Of a DNA stretch of 64,000 nt, positions 21,263 through 34,200 are shown piece after piece. The translations under genes were made by a program, and so were the position numbers. Position 1 is the first letter of the stretch. Each line of letters opens with the position of its first letter. Location of the stretch: the NCBI GenBank assembly GCA_038093515.1, contig JBBPSI010000027.1, forward strand, positions 62,001-126,000, in the 5' to 3' direction. This DNA is from Butyriboletus loyo. Lineage: Eukaryota; Basidiomycota; Agaricomycetes; Boletales; Boletaceae. Under the pieces are notes generated by a model, which did no database searches, was not told the DNA's origin, and worked only from the letters and a program-made list of their open reading frames with translations.

Positions 21263-23588
21263 ATGGGTAGCTCGGACACCCCCCCCGCCAGTGCGCAGCG
21301 CGCCCGGACCAAGGCACAAGATTTCTCTGAACTTTTTCGTTCTACACATGGGTCTCGTCAGCCTTCCCGCACAGGCCCTGGGACTGGATCTAGCCCATCC
21401 TCGGCCACTTCACCAGGGGGAAAACCCGGCGGGACAAAAGCTCCGAGTCGGCGATCGATGCTCCCTTTCTTGGGTCGCAAAAAGCCAGAACACTCCGCAG
21501 TGTCTGCTACGTTGTTGCCGAGAAAGTCTGTTGGCAATGTGGCTTACTCAGTCACTCCGGTGAACACTGTTCGTCGTTCTTTTGGGAATGGGTGAGTGTC
21601 CATTTATTCCTCTTAATGGAGGTGGTTGTACGTGGCGGAGCCCTGAAGTAGAAGCTTGACTGGAACAATAGTCAATCTGCTTCTTCCAAAGATGGGAAGC
21701 GATGGCGCGCCTCTCCCCTTTTTAATCTACGTAGACTGACTCCCTGTTCTCCAGACATTCGGTACTTATGATTACTCCCTCACCGAACTGTCCACCCGCA
21801 GAACCCCCTTTACCCTCCAAGCTTCCATCAGTGGATGCGGCATACTCTTCATCACTCGGGTCCAAGCTCGCGGCCCATTTCACTCCTTTACGATCACCAG
21901 CTAAAATCAACAAGACCCGTTATTCTGCGATACAAAAGTCAGCTCCACAGTCTCTTCCTGTACCATCACCGACCACACTGTCGCCACCTGTCCCTGAAAT
22001 AAGAGCGCCGTCCATCGAATCTCAGCATTCGAGCATGCGGAGTCGCTCAACCACCCCTCGACCCTTGCGAGGACCTTATTCACCCGTCGCGGAGAACGGA
22101 GATGAAGAGGATTTTTCTGATCTATTCACCCTCCCTGACAAGGTTAAGAAGCCTCAGCAGTCCCCGCAGAGTCCTTCGGCGACATCGGTGCATATATACC
22201 TCGACTCTCCGAAGAAGAGCGGTGAACTCACCCCAACGACTCCAATTACGCCGTTGGGTCCACCTCTTCAGTTTCCGATACCCCCATCGATGATAATGCC
22301 CCCGCGGTCCATATTGACGGAAAATGGTCTGCCTCGCTATTCAAGTGAGCTAGCGTCTCTGTCGTCACAGGGATCGAGAGGTCCGTCCAAGCGCCCGTCA
22401 CCTCTCGCGGTAGACAACAGTAGCACGCGATCGCTTTACAGCAACTTTTCTTCTCAGGATGAGCGACGAAGCGTTCATTACCGCACTACCAGCATTTCTG
22501 GGAGCGACACTGATACATCTAGAGCCAATGACTCGACTCATTCCGCGTCTGGCTTCAAACTTGCACCCATATTCCTAAAGCCTTCGAGCATGAAGCCCAA
22601 GCTTTCGGCGGGCAGTGCAACAAAGGCATCAAGTGGTCCACCGCCCTCGCTCCCATTACCGTCCCCGCCTCTCTTTCCCAACTCCGGCGGTTTAGGTCCC
22701 CGTTCGGCTCCTATTAACTCGCCTAACCGCGTAGTGTTTCCACGTCCCAGGGCTACTACGTTATCTGTCACGTCCAACCTTGTGGTCCCTGGCCATGCGC
22801 TGCCCCCCAAATCAAACCATTCGTCGCCTGCCCGCTCTAGCAAGGTAAACTCGAACGCCACGGCCGATGGAACCACCGATGAGCTACGAGAAGTTCTTTC
22901 ACAACAACACAGAAAGAATGCGCAGCTCCAGGAATACATCGTCACCATCACCAAACGTTATGAAGATGATCGTATGGCGATGACAAGGACCATCGAAAAG
23001 CTCGAGCGTATGATTCGTAAGAAGACGAGAGAGATCGAGGGACTTCGGTGGCTCGTCATACACAATGGTGCCGTTAGTGACATTGACGCTGCCGCAAACC
23101 TTGCACGTTCTTCGTTTAGTACTCAAGACGGTTATACATCTGATGGTGTTCGGGGACCATCGCCGAGCCCGGGGGTACCTCCCCGTTATAATGGATCTCC
23201 GTTCCGTCAAACAACATCCGGACAGCAAGGTACGACTATTACTGCGACGGCGGTGACCTCTATCCCGGAAATTCGCTCTGATACGTTGAGCTCGGCAGCG
23301 TCATTTTCAACATCCACGGTTTCAGAAACTGCTCCGTCGACGACACTATCCCTATCGGTGATACCCGAGAGGATAGACGGAATATCGCGTGCGGAGCGGC
23401 AGAAACTAAAAGAGGAAAGACGAGCTTCTAAAGCTCTTCGTCGCATTTCCGCTGTATCAACCTTGGCATTGGGGACTGATCCCTTGACCCAGTCCTTATC
23501 TACGGATAGCCCGCTCGACCCGAACTTTGATCCCAAGCAGAGCATGGTCGAAGTATTTGAAAAGCTTCAGCCGTTTCGACACACCTGA
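21263..23588 (+). CDS. Ser/Pro-rich protein with C-terminal coiled coil, unknown function
   Basis: The start MGSSDTPPASAQRARTKAQD lies 5' of a first exon ending near FGNG (about 21592). The next coding stretch begins within 21674-21768, the frame being kept if one intron of about 160 nt runs from the GTGAGT at 21593 to the CAG at 21754. The body from 21768 is low-complexity, Ser/Pro/Thr-rich and probably disordered. Many SP and TP sites (STTPRPLRGPYSP, SGELTPTTPITPLGPP) could be kinase targets. A coiled coil follows at about 22875-23060 (LREVLSQQHRKNAQLQEYI, MTRTIEKLERMIRKKTREIE), then another disordered tail with a short basic helix (RAERQKLKEERRASKALRR). No catalytic domain recognised. The overall look fits a cytoskeleton- or polarity-associated scaffold, but that is only an impression. 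Confidence 0.65.
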
Positions 23589-26500
23589 GAAATCTGTCAT
23601 ATTTTTAGTGAGCAAGATGCGCCTGCCGTCATGTGCTGCTGTTGACTTGTATCCCACAGTCCATTTGTTCGAACCCTGCTTTCGATCATTCATCGCCGAC
23701 ATGACTAGCCCATGATCGGCACGGCATGGACTTTAGGCATTTTGCATTGCATCACCTCCTTATCATCACACCGGGCGGAGCGCTTCACTGGAACTTGAAC
23801 ATCCGTTTCGTACTTTCGTTCGTTGTTCAAAGACACAGATGTCCTTTGTTCGCATTTCATACATGACGCATTCGCATTTGGTTCGCAGCGTACTTTCATA
23901 ACTCCATCCATTTTCTCCATTAGATGTATTTTTACATCAAAGATCAGACTACCTTGTGATACACTCATACCCTCTTTTTCTCTACGTGCATACCGGCCCT
24001 CCTTAATCACATAGTTCTCCCATTTTGCTCTTTTTGGGGTCGTCATGCCTGGCTGGTCCTTTGATCGCTCCAGGTCTAGTTGTACGTACAACGTGGGCAC
24101 TAGGAAATACGGAGTACCAGGCGCAAACCATCATACAAGCCGAGACAAGCTTGAGGCTCGATATGTCGATGAGAATCGGCTATGCCCTGGAGGATATGTA
24201 GCGATATCCAACGGCAGTACCTTCCGGATCCGACCCGACGTTAATTTGGGATCCGGCTGTGACTTGATTCGTCCTCGGAGTTGACGTTGACCCCAAGGCT
24301 GCCTCAATATTTCAATCATCGTCTTTTGGGCATGCCCTGCATCGATCTCGGTCATGCCTGTAGGCTGTCAAGGCGTGACTACAGCCCCAGCCGTCGTCTC
24401 ATCGCCATAAGCCGCAAGTTGTCAGCAAACAGCAGATCATAACGTATTTGTTTGACAGTTCTCCACAAGTGCCAAGTCATTCCAGCACTGTGGCACAAGT
24501 GTTGTAAGCATTCTATTGTTGATTTGAAGGTGAAATGGGATGACTGGCTGGAGATAAAGAGGTTCTACCCACTGGTATGACGGCGCAATCATATGTCGCA
24601 CGACTTGACATGGACACTTTGGGCCCTCCCTGCGGCCATACGGGCCGAGGTTTTTTTTTTGGTTCCGAGAGTGTACTAGCGACACTGAGTACGAGCCCTG
24701 AAATGAAAATCCAACTCGTCGATAAATAGGCCTTGCGTCATGTTGCCCTGTGCGGAACTTGGGGCGATCCTGAACGAGAACCTGAAGGGGATTGAATATT
24801 AAAGGTGCGTGCTGGAATAATATTTACTGGGTCTGTAGGGTCCGCGACGGGTGGACGTTGAAACCGAAGCGACCGTGTATGGTCGTGACAGAGGCAGACG
24901 GGTTCCTTCAATGTCGTATATGGTCAAAGTTGATGAACCCGCGACGACTTGTGCCCCGGGTCCAGCATCCCTGCACGGTGAACACGTTGGAGAGCGGTTC
25001 TGCTTATAGTATGTACTGACGTGTTACACGGAAGTCTCCCCACATGTCCGAATGGGAATGATGTATGTTCCATCCGATGTACTGTGCTACCGACGTGTGA
25101 ATGTGCCATCCGCGAGGCTATGTCCTTGAAAATACGCTAGTAGCCAACTGAGCAACTTGGATAAATCTGGGCGCCGGACTCGGAGGCTAGCGGTGTGGGA
25201 CAAAATTGTACGGCAGGAAAAAAAAAGTAGAGGTTCGCCTTGAGTTCAACGTCAACCGTATCAGTGCCTAGGATACATGTAATAGGCCCCGTGTGCCACC
25301 CAGATGCTCCCGGTCCGTGTGGGGATCGGCGGGCAGTCTTCTTTAATCCTGCTTAGTGCTAAGGCGGTTTGCTACCCGATTCCTGGCCAAGTCCGAGTCC
25401 GTGCGCAGATTTGAAGATGATGGAAATGATGGCTGAATCTCGTCACATGCACAAGTCTGGGGGGTTGTGTTGATGTGCCACTTTGGTAGTTACCCATCTC
25501 CCACCATCACTTCGGAGTGCACATTTCTGCAGACATGCAACGCCGAAGAAATTTCCACATGCACCGTTGCTCGGATCGCTAACAAATTTACTTTTTACCA
25601 CGTTCGTTTTCCCATCAACGGGATGCGGTGTGTAAGTGGCAGTGGTTGAAACATTGATGGCATGTTAAGTAATTGATATCCTTGTCGGTCTGATCAGGGT
25701 GCGTTGTGATGATGATGGGAAGCCGCTAGGAATCAGGTTTATCGGTTGCAAGGCTCACTGAAGCAGCATGTGCAAAGTTGCTTACAGCAACATTGACTTC
25801 GTGAGGATTCCAGTCTCACCCACCATTCTGTGCAATAGTCTCCTTCATGGTGGACTTGATCATTGTTTCTCTCCTTGAAGAATGCAAGTTCAACATCCAC
25901 GGGCGGTCCAGCACCATGGAGACATGACATGACGGATTACGTCTACGTTTGGACGACTGTGTACTACATGGTGCTCATCCACTGGCAGTTGGGTCACACG
26001 TTGTGCGCCACTAGGGCTACAACTACCGTGGATCATAGGATAATGGGGGTAAATACAGTGGTCGGAAACTGGATTTCCGATAGTTCGCTTTAACAGAGGA
26101 TGCCAGACTTGGCCAGCTTACATGTCTATAGTCCATCACACCTCGGATCAGCGGGTGGACTTATTCGAGATCTGGTAACGATCAGTCGGGACCATCGTAG
26201 CCGCCTCGGATGGGCCTGCACGCCCCATGTTTGTCATGGTAGGTAGTCCGTTAATACTTGGCTCCCCCTCGAGAGTCGAGAGTCGCATGACAAGTCAGAA
26301 CAAGGACACAGCTTGCCGTGGTGGCCAAGGAGTATCCTCATGAGACTAGGGTCGACTTGAAGAAAACGAGTGCCAACTCACTTGTAGGAAGCTGAGCGAC
26401 AATGATCGTGACTTATATATCTCATCACAGTGGAGCTGGACGTTACTAGGTACTAACTACTTATGTGCATAGCACACACCGCCATCTCCGTCACTCAAAG

Positions 26501-26816
26501 CCCGTTCAACCCGGACTTTCCCTGGCAGGCGCTGCAAGCTACGTGATCGTTACAGGCCATACGGAAATAGATACGCTTTCGGTTGCAGCTTCACAAGGCT
26601 GTACATGCAAGGCCGAGCCACCAAGCTTTGATGGGCCAAATACTCGGCTAGCGTGATGCAAAGTCCCAGTGTTGCCAGGTATATTTAATATGCACTGATC
26701 GTATCCACTAACATCTTTTCTGCGGGATTGTGTCCATTCTCAGCTTTCGTTTGTTCGACGCTTTCTATTCACTTCCGCTTTCACAGGGCATAAGCCTCCA
26801 CGGGTAGAGGGAGACG
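23589..26816. other. Gene-poor 3.2 kb region
   Basis: Mostly without coding character. A minus-strand open frame at 23705-24100 is listed separately. The rest (about 24400-26800) holds only short frames on both strands and no recognised repeat, RNA gene or transposon domain. The last 150 bp are the likely promoter and 5' UTR of the next gene. Confidence 0.45.
23705..24100 (-). CDS. Possible exon of an unknown protein
   Basis: An open frame of 131 codons starts PTLYVQLDLERSKDQPGMTT and is rich in charged residues, with a CxxC pair (CMKCE). The beginning has an alternating pattern that could be beta strands of a C2-like fold. A second open frame lies just upstream (24131-24355: SGRIRKVLPLDIATYPPG), but I could not find a splice joining both in one frame. 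It could be a real lineage-specific gene, a pseudogene or chance. Confidence 0.22.
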   Translation of the reverse strand: MPTLYVQLDLERSKDQPGMTTPKRAKWENYVIKEGRYARREKEGMSVSQGSLIFDVKIHLMEKMDGVMKVRCEPNANASCMKCEQRTSVSLNNERKYETDVQVPVKRSARCDDKEVMQCKMPKVHAVPIMG

Positions 26817-29800
26817 ATGCTCTCCAACTTCATTCGACGGAATGGTAAACGCAAGGGAAACAAGGTGGATGAATCCCGTTCTCACCAAAAGTCACACTCG
26901 GATTCCTGGTCTCTTGCCTCATCTTTGGTACTCAACATCAACGAAGAGTCTATCTCTCAGTCGGCCGCTCAGAGCCCACGCCGGTTGGTGGAACTTAACC
27001 TCTCGGATTCCAATGAAGAATGGTTTCCCCAAGAGATGCTCCGAAGTAGGAGTTGCTCTCCAGGATGCTCTCCCCGTCGTGCCCAGAACGCTGCGGTCAC
27101 CAGGAATAACTCAACGCAGGGGACTCACGCAGACTCGTCATCCGTACTGTCACCTAGTCGCTCAGAAAATATGTCTTCTGTAAGTGTCAGACCTCCACCG
27201 GGAGTTCAAGACACCCGATTTGACCTTTTGATCGAAGGGCGTTGTTTTTCGCAAGAAGTCGATACCTGCACCCATCTTCATTCCGGATGCAGACCTTCTT
27301 ATGCCTAGTGTTCAGATAGGACGTTTGGCTGTTCCAAGCACAGTGCCTCCCATCGAAACGTCCCAGCCAAATGCCAATCATGCCGCTTCGAACCCACCTT
27401 CATCCTCACCTTCGGACAATCTTTCTGTGATCTCTGGGACTACTCTTCCACATGCCTTGATCGGCTCCTCGTTTATACTTTCGTCAAGCGAACGCTGCAG
27501 CTCGCGACGTCGGTGTGGGGTTGTACGTCAGGACTCTGCGACGCTACCCCGTTGCGAACTCGGTTTCCTCCCCGGCCCAGGAAAGCTATCCTCGATTCCT
27601 CCAGTGCACCCAGTACCCGCGACGTTGATGCCGTCAAAGCCAAACTATCCCTCTCCTGTCAAGTCTGGAGCAAGCACGGAGTCGGAATATCCTACCTCGG
27701 GTTCTTGCACCACATCTCCCGAGATAGTGATCAGTTCTATAATCCCACAGCAAACATCTCTCACGCAGGAAGTTCCCTCACCGACAATATCTAGGTCAAC
27801 CAGGGAGTCGCCTTCAATTGTCCCCGATACAACATCGCGACGGAAGGCGGGTCCTGTACCGGCACGCACCCGATTTGCCAAGAACGGCGTGCTTGATGGG
27901 CTTAAAACTGCCGTCGAGGTACCATTACCTGAAAATTCCCAGGCAACAACACAGGACTCCTTACAGGAAAGGTCTGACAACCACGGCTGGGACGAATTCA
28001 ATTTTGTGCCGCCTGAATCCTTCGGAGCAAGCGCTTCTCCTAACTCAGACTCGAGTGCCTCGTACGTCGCGCCACCACCTAAGCGTAGTGACGCAAATCG
28101 TGGGCCACGCAAACGCAGGGCCGGCGGGTCGAGCTTCGTTCGGAATAGCTGTATGATAGATTCTTTGTCTCGCTCCGCGTTTAAATCTAAGAACTGCTTC
28201 ACAGTCAAGGTTAACTCGCTGGCGGACGGTGTCTCCGCCTCCTACCAAGGCTATAGTATGGCGTCAGCAACGATCTCAGAGCATGACTATGGCGAGCTAC
28301 TCAACTATAATATGACCGTCAGCCCCGAGCCAAGTATCTCGCTGCAAGCCTCGTCGAGTGCGTCGGCAGGATACCAGACATTTCCAGAGACCCCGGTAGT
28401 TTTCTCGCCACTTTGGTCGCAAGAGTATGCTCTCCTTGCAAAATCCGATGGTCAAGTACTACGTGGGCGCCCACCGAGTCCAAAATCTGCAGAGCTTAGG
28501 CTAGGAAAACTGTGTCCCAGAATGAGGGCCATGAGGCAACAGCTGGACAATAAGGATAGTGCAAGTGGTGCCCTCGTATTATGCAGATCCCAGTCGTCTT
28601 TGTTGCCCGGACAACAGGCGCCTTCACCGAAACAAGCCGAGTCGAAACTATCACCTCCCATGCAGGTGAACGATGAGACTGGGGTCTCAGACGAAACGAA
28701 CCAGTCCTTGACGGCGAACGCAACTAATTCTGTGGAAGTCCGGTCTGCTGTCCGTCCTCATCCGCTCGCCCATATCTCGTCTTCAAGTTCTTGTTTTCCA
28801 GAAGAGGAAGCTCTTCAAGCACTCGCACCACACTCAGCACTGTCGCCGTCTCTCGTCATAGATAGTGTTAATACTTTGTTCAACTTGATGTCGGTGTCCG
28901 CTTCGGTCATAGATTCATCCGTCAAATCGCCGACTGCTGTCCCCCTTCCCGGGTCGACGGATGGATCCCCTTTCAATTCACCTGCACTACCTGACAGTGT
29001 AACGGGGGCCTCGCCATCGACGAGTCCACTCGGATCAACCGTTCCTACGACGACTGCGGCCGTCAGCTCACCCCTTCCTTCAAACTCTCCGTTCTCTGCC
29101 CCGTCTTCATCTCTCGGGGGGTCATCATTCCTACCCTCCCCTTCACCATCAGCTTCATTAAACGAGCCGCTTTCACAGCCACACTCTCCGATGCCGATTG
29201 TCTCTTCCCTGGCTATGTTGGATGACTTAGTGTATCCATCTCCGTCTTCTGCTCCGCCTCCACCCTACCATACGGTAGTATCAGAGAGAACAGCGCACCA
29301 CCCTGATTCTATCTCCACACCTTCCTTGTCGCGAACATCTTCTACTGAGCAATGGTATCAGCGTGGCCGACAAGCTTCAAACTCCCTCGCGGCGTCCGGT
29401 ACGGTACGGAATCGCTGGAGAACGCGACCACCTCTCCCCATCGGGCCACGAAAACCGAGCGCACCAGGTCAAATTCTTTGCTCGTTTGTTCCTGGCGTCC
29501 GGGACCGAAACGGCTCCACGTCTTCTGTGGCAAGCAGTGACCCCATTGGCACCCCGGGATCGCTTTGGCGTACGCTTCAATCCGCCGTTTCAAAGCCTCC
29601 TCCAAAGTTCCAGCCGCCCCCGCCAAAATGGCGTGGACTTACGTTGGAAGCGGCCAAGTGGACGTTCACGTCGGCGCAGCTGCAGGAGACGGTATCGCGG
29701 GCAATCCAGCAGGCGTCGGAGGGCTCATCCCTCCGGTTGTTGAGGCTTGAGATCTTGGATGGGGAGATTGCGGACGAGATGCATCGTTTAGAGTTGCAGC

Positions 29801-30866
29801 ACACGGACGTCAAGGCGCAATACAAGGCGCTCGTGCGGAAGCGGTGGGCGCTCATGGGTGTTCTGGCCGGCCACATCGAGGGTGTGGAGATGAACGATGC
29901 CACGACGGTCTCCCGAACGGTGGAAGAGCTCGCGGAGGTGTTATTGGCGCTCGATCACCTCGCGGATAAGATGCACAATATCGTCCTCCAGATGGCGCAG
30001 CTCAAGAGCTTGCGTGACGTGCACAACGCGAGCGCGCTCGCGATGGCAGTGAGGAAGATCAACGGACTGTTCGTCCGACAGATGGCGGAGAAGGAACGGC
30101 TACATGATCAAGTCGATACGCTCCAAACAGAACGAAACGAGGCATGGAAACACGCAGAGGACGTTGCCCAGGATTACGATACGCTCAACGACCGCATGTC
30201 CGTGACCGCGTTCGCTTCTGGAGATGTCAGGGTACATGGTGAGACGCAATCTTCGGCGGGAAGCAAGCGCTCGACGCGCATCTCGGCCGTGCGTAAGTCG
30301 AGCGCGCGCCTGTCGCAGGCTGGCTTACGGTCCCGCGGCAAGCACCGATCCGTTCGTTCGTCCAGCAGTACCACACGGTCGACGTCCCTCGCACTGGAAG
30401 ATATTCCCCCTGTCCCGCGTTTGTGGGTAAAACCGTTGTCGGTACGATCCACTGCATTGCCCGCGCCGATAGGTAAGGCTCATTTTATTTTTATTTTTAA
30501 ATAACGATGTAGTCTCGGATTTGACTGACGAGAGACTGCTTTTCCTTTTGTTTCTTTTTGGTGGTGGCAGGTAAATCGGTTGGTTCGTCGTACTCGATGT
30601 ACAGCGGTGGTTCGCCGACGTCCGACGCGTTGGCGCTCGCAGAGGCACAGCGTGAGGTGTACGAGATGCTTGGGCTGAGTCTCTCGCCCAGTCAGGCATC
30701 GTCGAGACGCCGGACGTTGTCGGGCCCAGACCCGAACCTTGAACCGTCCTCGCTCAGAGGCTCTCGACCCATTTCCGATTCGTTTACCGAATCGCGCGCA
30801 CGGCAACAGCGGTGGGGAGGGGTGAAGGGATTGGGCAGAAGCGCGGCGTCGTCCTGGACGATGTAA
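26817..30866 (+). CDS. Large disordered protein with C-terminal coiled coil, unknown function
   Basis: Exon 1 (26817-27179) starts MLSNFIRRNGKRKGNKVDES. Intron 27180-27237 restores a single frame (VVFRKKSIPAPIFIPDADLL) that runs to about 30470. A last intron (about 30472-30569) joins APIG to KSVGSSYSMYSGGSPTS. The total is about 1,260 residues. The first 800 are Ser/Pro/Thr-rich and probably disordered. Residues from about 29640 on form a long helical coiled coil: SRAIQQASEGSSLRLLRLEI, MHRLELQHTDVKAQYKALV, VEELAEVLLALDHLADKMH and KERLHDQVDTLQTERNEAW. The tail is basic and Ser-rich. No known domain recognised. The N-terminal basic stretch followed by disorder and a dimerising C-terminus suggests a scaffold; orthologues would have to be sought in other Agaricomycetes. 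Confidence 0.75.
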
Positions 30867-31298
30867 GTCTCCGCCTCTTTCAATGGCATCATCCATCACG
30901 CATGATTTATGGTCGCGAATTACTTTCGTTACTTGTCCTTGTTTTTTTTCACTATATGCACACGGACAATGCATCTCCATCTCCACACATATTTCCCTTA
31001 TAACGCTTATTCGTATTATCAGATCCACTGTTGTACCATTCATTATGCTTTATACCCTCACTCTTCAGTCCGTGTAGTACTATTGCTATACCCGCACTTG
31101 GCGTCAACACCATCGTGCGCGCGGGTCGACGAACAAGAGTAGAACACTACCAATCATTATTACAGCCGACAGTGACGATGACCACTGAATATAGAAAAAC
31201 AGAAAGGCGATAGCAACACAAACCGAGTTTCTTTTAAAGAGAGAAAAATAAAATAAAAAGCAGTTTAAAAAGGAGCAACGTATATCAAAGACCCACAT
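30867..31298. other. Convergent intergenic region
   Basis: This 430-bp spacer lies between the stop codons of the coiled-coil gene (+) and SCC3 (-). A/T-rich runs near 31230-31270 fit 3' UTRs and poly-A signals. Nothing else seen. Confidence 0.4.
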
Positions 31299-34200
31299 CT
31301 AATGTCTCGCACGTTTCCGCCGAATGATAAATTCATTGGTTGGGCTCGTCTGTGCTGTGGAAGCGCCCTCCTCTGATGGTGACACCTCGTCAATGTCTAG
31401 GCTCCCTGCGCTCGCACCCGCGCCCGCCCCTGGACTTGCACTAGCATCCGTCTCTACCTCTTCGTCCGCCTCGTCATCCCGCCGTCGCTTCAAAGATGAC
31501 CTCGGAACCTCGTTTGGTGCTTCTGGACGACCACGCGTCGGTGACCCAGCGCGAGGCGTTTTTTGCGGCGACTCCGACCCATCATCGCCCTTCCATACCC
31601 GCGGCCGACTCTTTGGTGTGTCCTGTGCGATATCCCCATCTCGATCCCCACCCTCACCCTCGACATCGCTCCGTCCATGGTCACGCTCATCGTCCTGTTC
31701 AGACGGTGTCGGCGGACGACGTACAACCGGCCTCGGTCTCGGTCTCGGTCGCGCGCCCGTTTGACTCTCCTGCGCAGGTGCCTCTTCCTCCCCTTCCTCG
31801 CCCCTCGGCTCCGGCTCCCCCTCCGGTCCACTCTCCTCATCACTCGTCCCAACCGCACCGCCCTTGGCTTTCCGGCCCTTACCACCCGCACCTAATCACA
31901 CACCAACCAACACCAACGACCACGCCCGTCAGTCGGATCGATCATGAACGCACACATGGGACACGTAGACGCGTACCTTTATGCATGATCGACACCAGCT
32001 TCTTTTCGTACGCTCGCAGAGGCTCCCACGTCTTGGCTGTCGGCTTCACCTCCATCTTGGCATCGCTCACCAGTTGATCCAAGTACGCTTTTCTACAGAC
32101 CCACACAACAGCCAACGATTCAGCACACTTCCCCCGGACGAATCGCATACAAGACCCAGAAAGATACTTACATGGCCAATGCGTCCCGGCTCTCCACCCC
32201 CTTGAGCAGCGGTACCAACGCCCTGAAGAACGACACTGACACGCTCAACCGTTTTTTGTTCTTGCTCTTTTCGTACGCAGACACGTTCTTAATCGTCTCT
32301 TGGAGTAAATCTTTGTGCGTCTTGACGACATACCGGCTCTCCAACCGCCGTACGACGGCGAGTTGCGCGCCACGGATGAGAAAGCTCGTCGCCAGTTGCT
32401 TCGCCAGCCCGATTGTTCGTTCCTCGTCATTCACCACCGCGTCCATCACTAGTGAAAACGACTGCAGGGCAAACGCATCTTGTAGATGAGAGCGAGCGGT
32501 GCGCTGTGCAGAGGCAGACGTACCTCCAAGAGCGCCTTTTTGATGACATTCGCAACCATCTCGCCATTGTCGTTGTACATCCCTTCTTCACGTAGGACAT
32601 CGATGATCACCTTGGTACACAGATCAAAGGATGGGCCGACACGCCCATAATTGGCGAGCAGAACGTCGCTATGCTTGACATGTACCGCCCCCGCACGAAT
32701 CGCACGCAAGAACGTCGATACTGTCGCCATGAAATGGTACTCTTGCTCAAGTACAGCTCTCGTTGTGGGTTGGCCTACGAGGTATGGTTGGAATCAGACC
32801 CGCAGAAGCGGACCTGGAACGCACCTGGTGCAACAGACGATTTCGCTCGCGCCTTGTAATTACTCTTACCTTTGCCCTTGCCACCCTTGGTAGTGGGCGT
32901 AGGTTCCTCCTCTTCTGAGCTGTCGTCGGCGTTCTCACTCTCGGGTTCCTCATCCTGAGCGCGACTGCCATCCTCCAACAGTTCTGCATACTGCTCGATG
33001 GAGGATTGGATGAAGCTTTCACAGCGTTGCTGCACCTCCTCCTCCAGTTGGAGCGAAAGCGGCTCAGTAGGCGGTGCATCGCCACGTGGCGACGTCGCTT
33101 GGCTGGGATAGAACAAGATATGAATGTTCATCAGGTTTTGGAATGCCTATAAATCCGCGAAGTGAAGTCAAGATGAGAGGGAGAGGGGTACCACACCAGA
33201 ACGTTGAACCCACCGCGCGTTTGACCACCTCGGCCGTATTCGACTGTTGTCCGACAACATAATCGACGAGCTTCTCGATCAGCGAATCGCGTTGCTCGCG
33301 CAACGTTTGTCGGAACTTTTCGCTGTCGGGTGACGTATCTTTGACATCAGGTAAGCTACGAGCTTTCCAGATAACATGTAACCCCAGCAGATGCAGGCCT
33401 TGTTCGACCATCTGACCATCCGCGCTACAGTGTTAGTTCACGTTCCCACCAAAAGGATGGCGATTGCCGCGCTCACCCGTTCCTCTTCCTTGTATCCCAG
33501 ACGGCCTCTCTCGACGAGGGCGGAGATGATGTCCCACGCACTACTCTGTTTACCTCCCTCGTCTTCCTCCATCCAGGCACATATCTCTCTCGAGCCTGCC
33601 AACGCACATATTCGCGCACATACAGCACCCAGCGCGAGTACCTCGTCTTCCAAAAAGGATGCCACCTCGATCTCTTCGCGGCCCGCAACGGCATCGCGCA
33701 GCTGCGTCGCCAGCTCATCTTCGAGCTCGAGAATCTTTGTGCTATTCGTGTTTGTCAGCGACGTGGCAGCCATGAAATGCCGGATCGCAGAAACAGCTTT
33801 GGTGAGCACAGATTGCGAGGAATGTGAGAGGAATTGCTTCGATACGTCGTCCCAGAGGCTCGCGTATGCCTACAGCACATCGTTATTTCCATTCATTGAT
33901 ACCGACAGAAATCGCATGACGACGCACGTTCATCATTCGCATCTCGAGGTAAAGGTCGAGGTTCATCAGCGGTGGGATGAGCAACACCTCAGATATGCGG
34001 TTTTCGTCGGTTTGGTACTTGATGAATAACCTTGGAAGTCCCTTGATTAACGCACGCGTCAGGTCGGAAAAGACTGTTTCTTCGTCACCCTGGGACAAAA
34101 ATATGAGTCAAGTGCCCTCAGCGCAAACAGTGACGCGACGCAAACCTTCTTTCCGCTTGTAGACGCCAGTTTGGTACGACGCAACGATGCCACGAGTACC

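Noticed and set aside
31490..31891. Arg/Asp repeat protein (RDRDRDR) on the minus strand
   Set aside because: Out-of-frame reading of the SCC3 C-terminal coding repeat, which reads Arg/Pro in the real frame.
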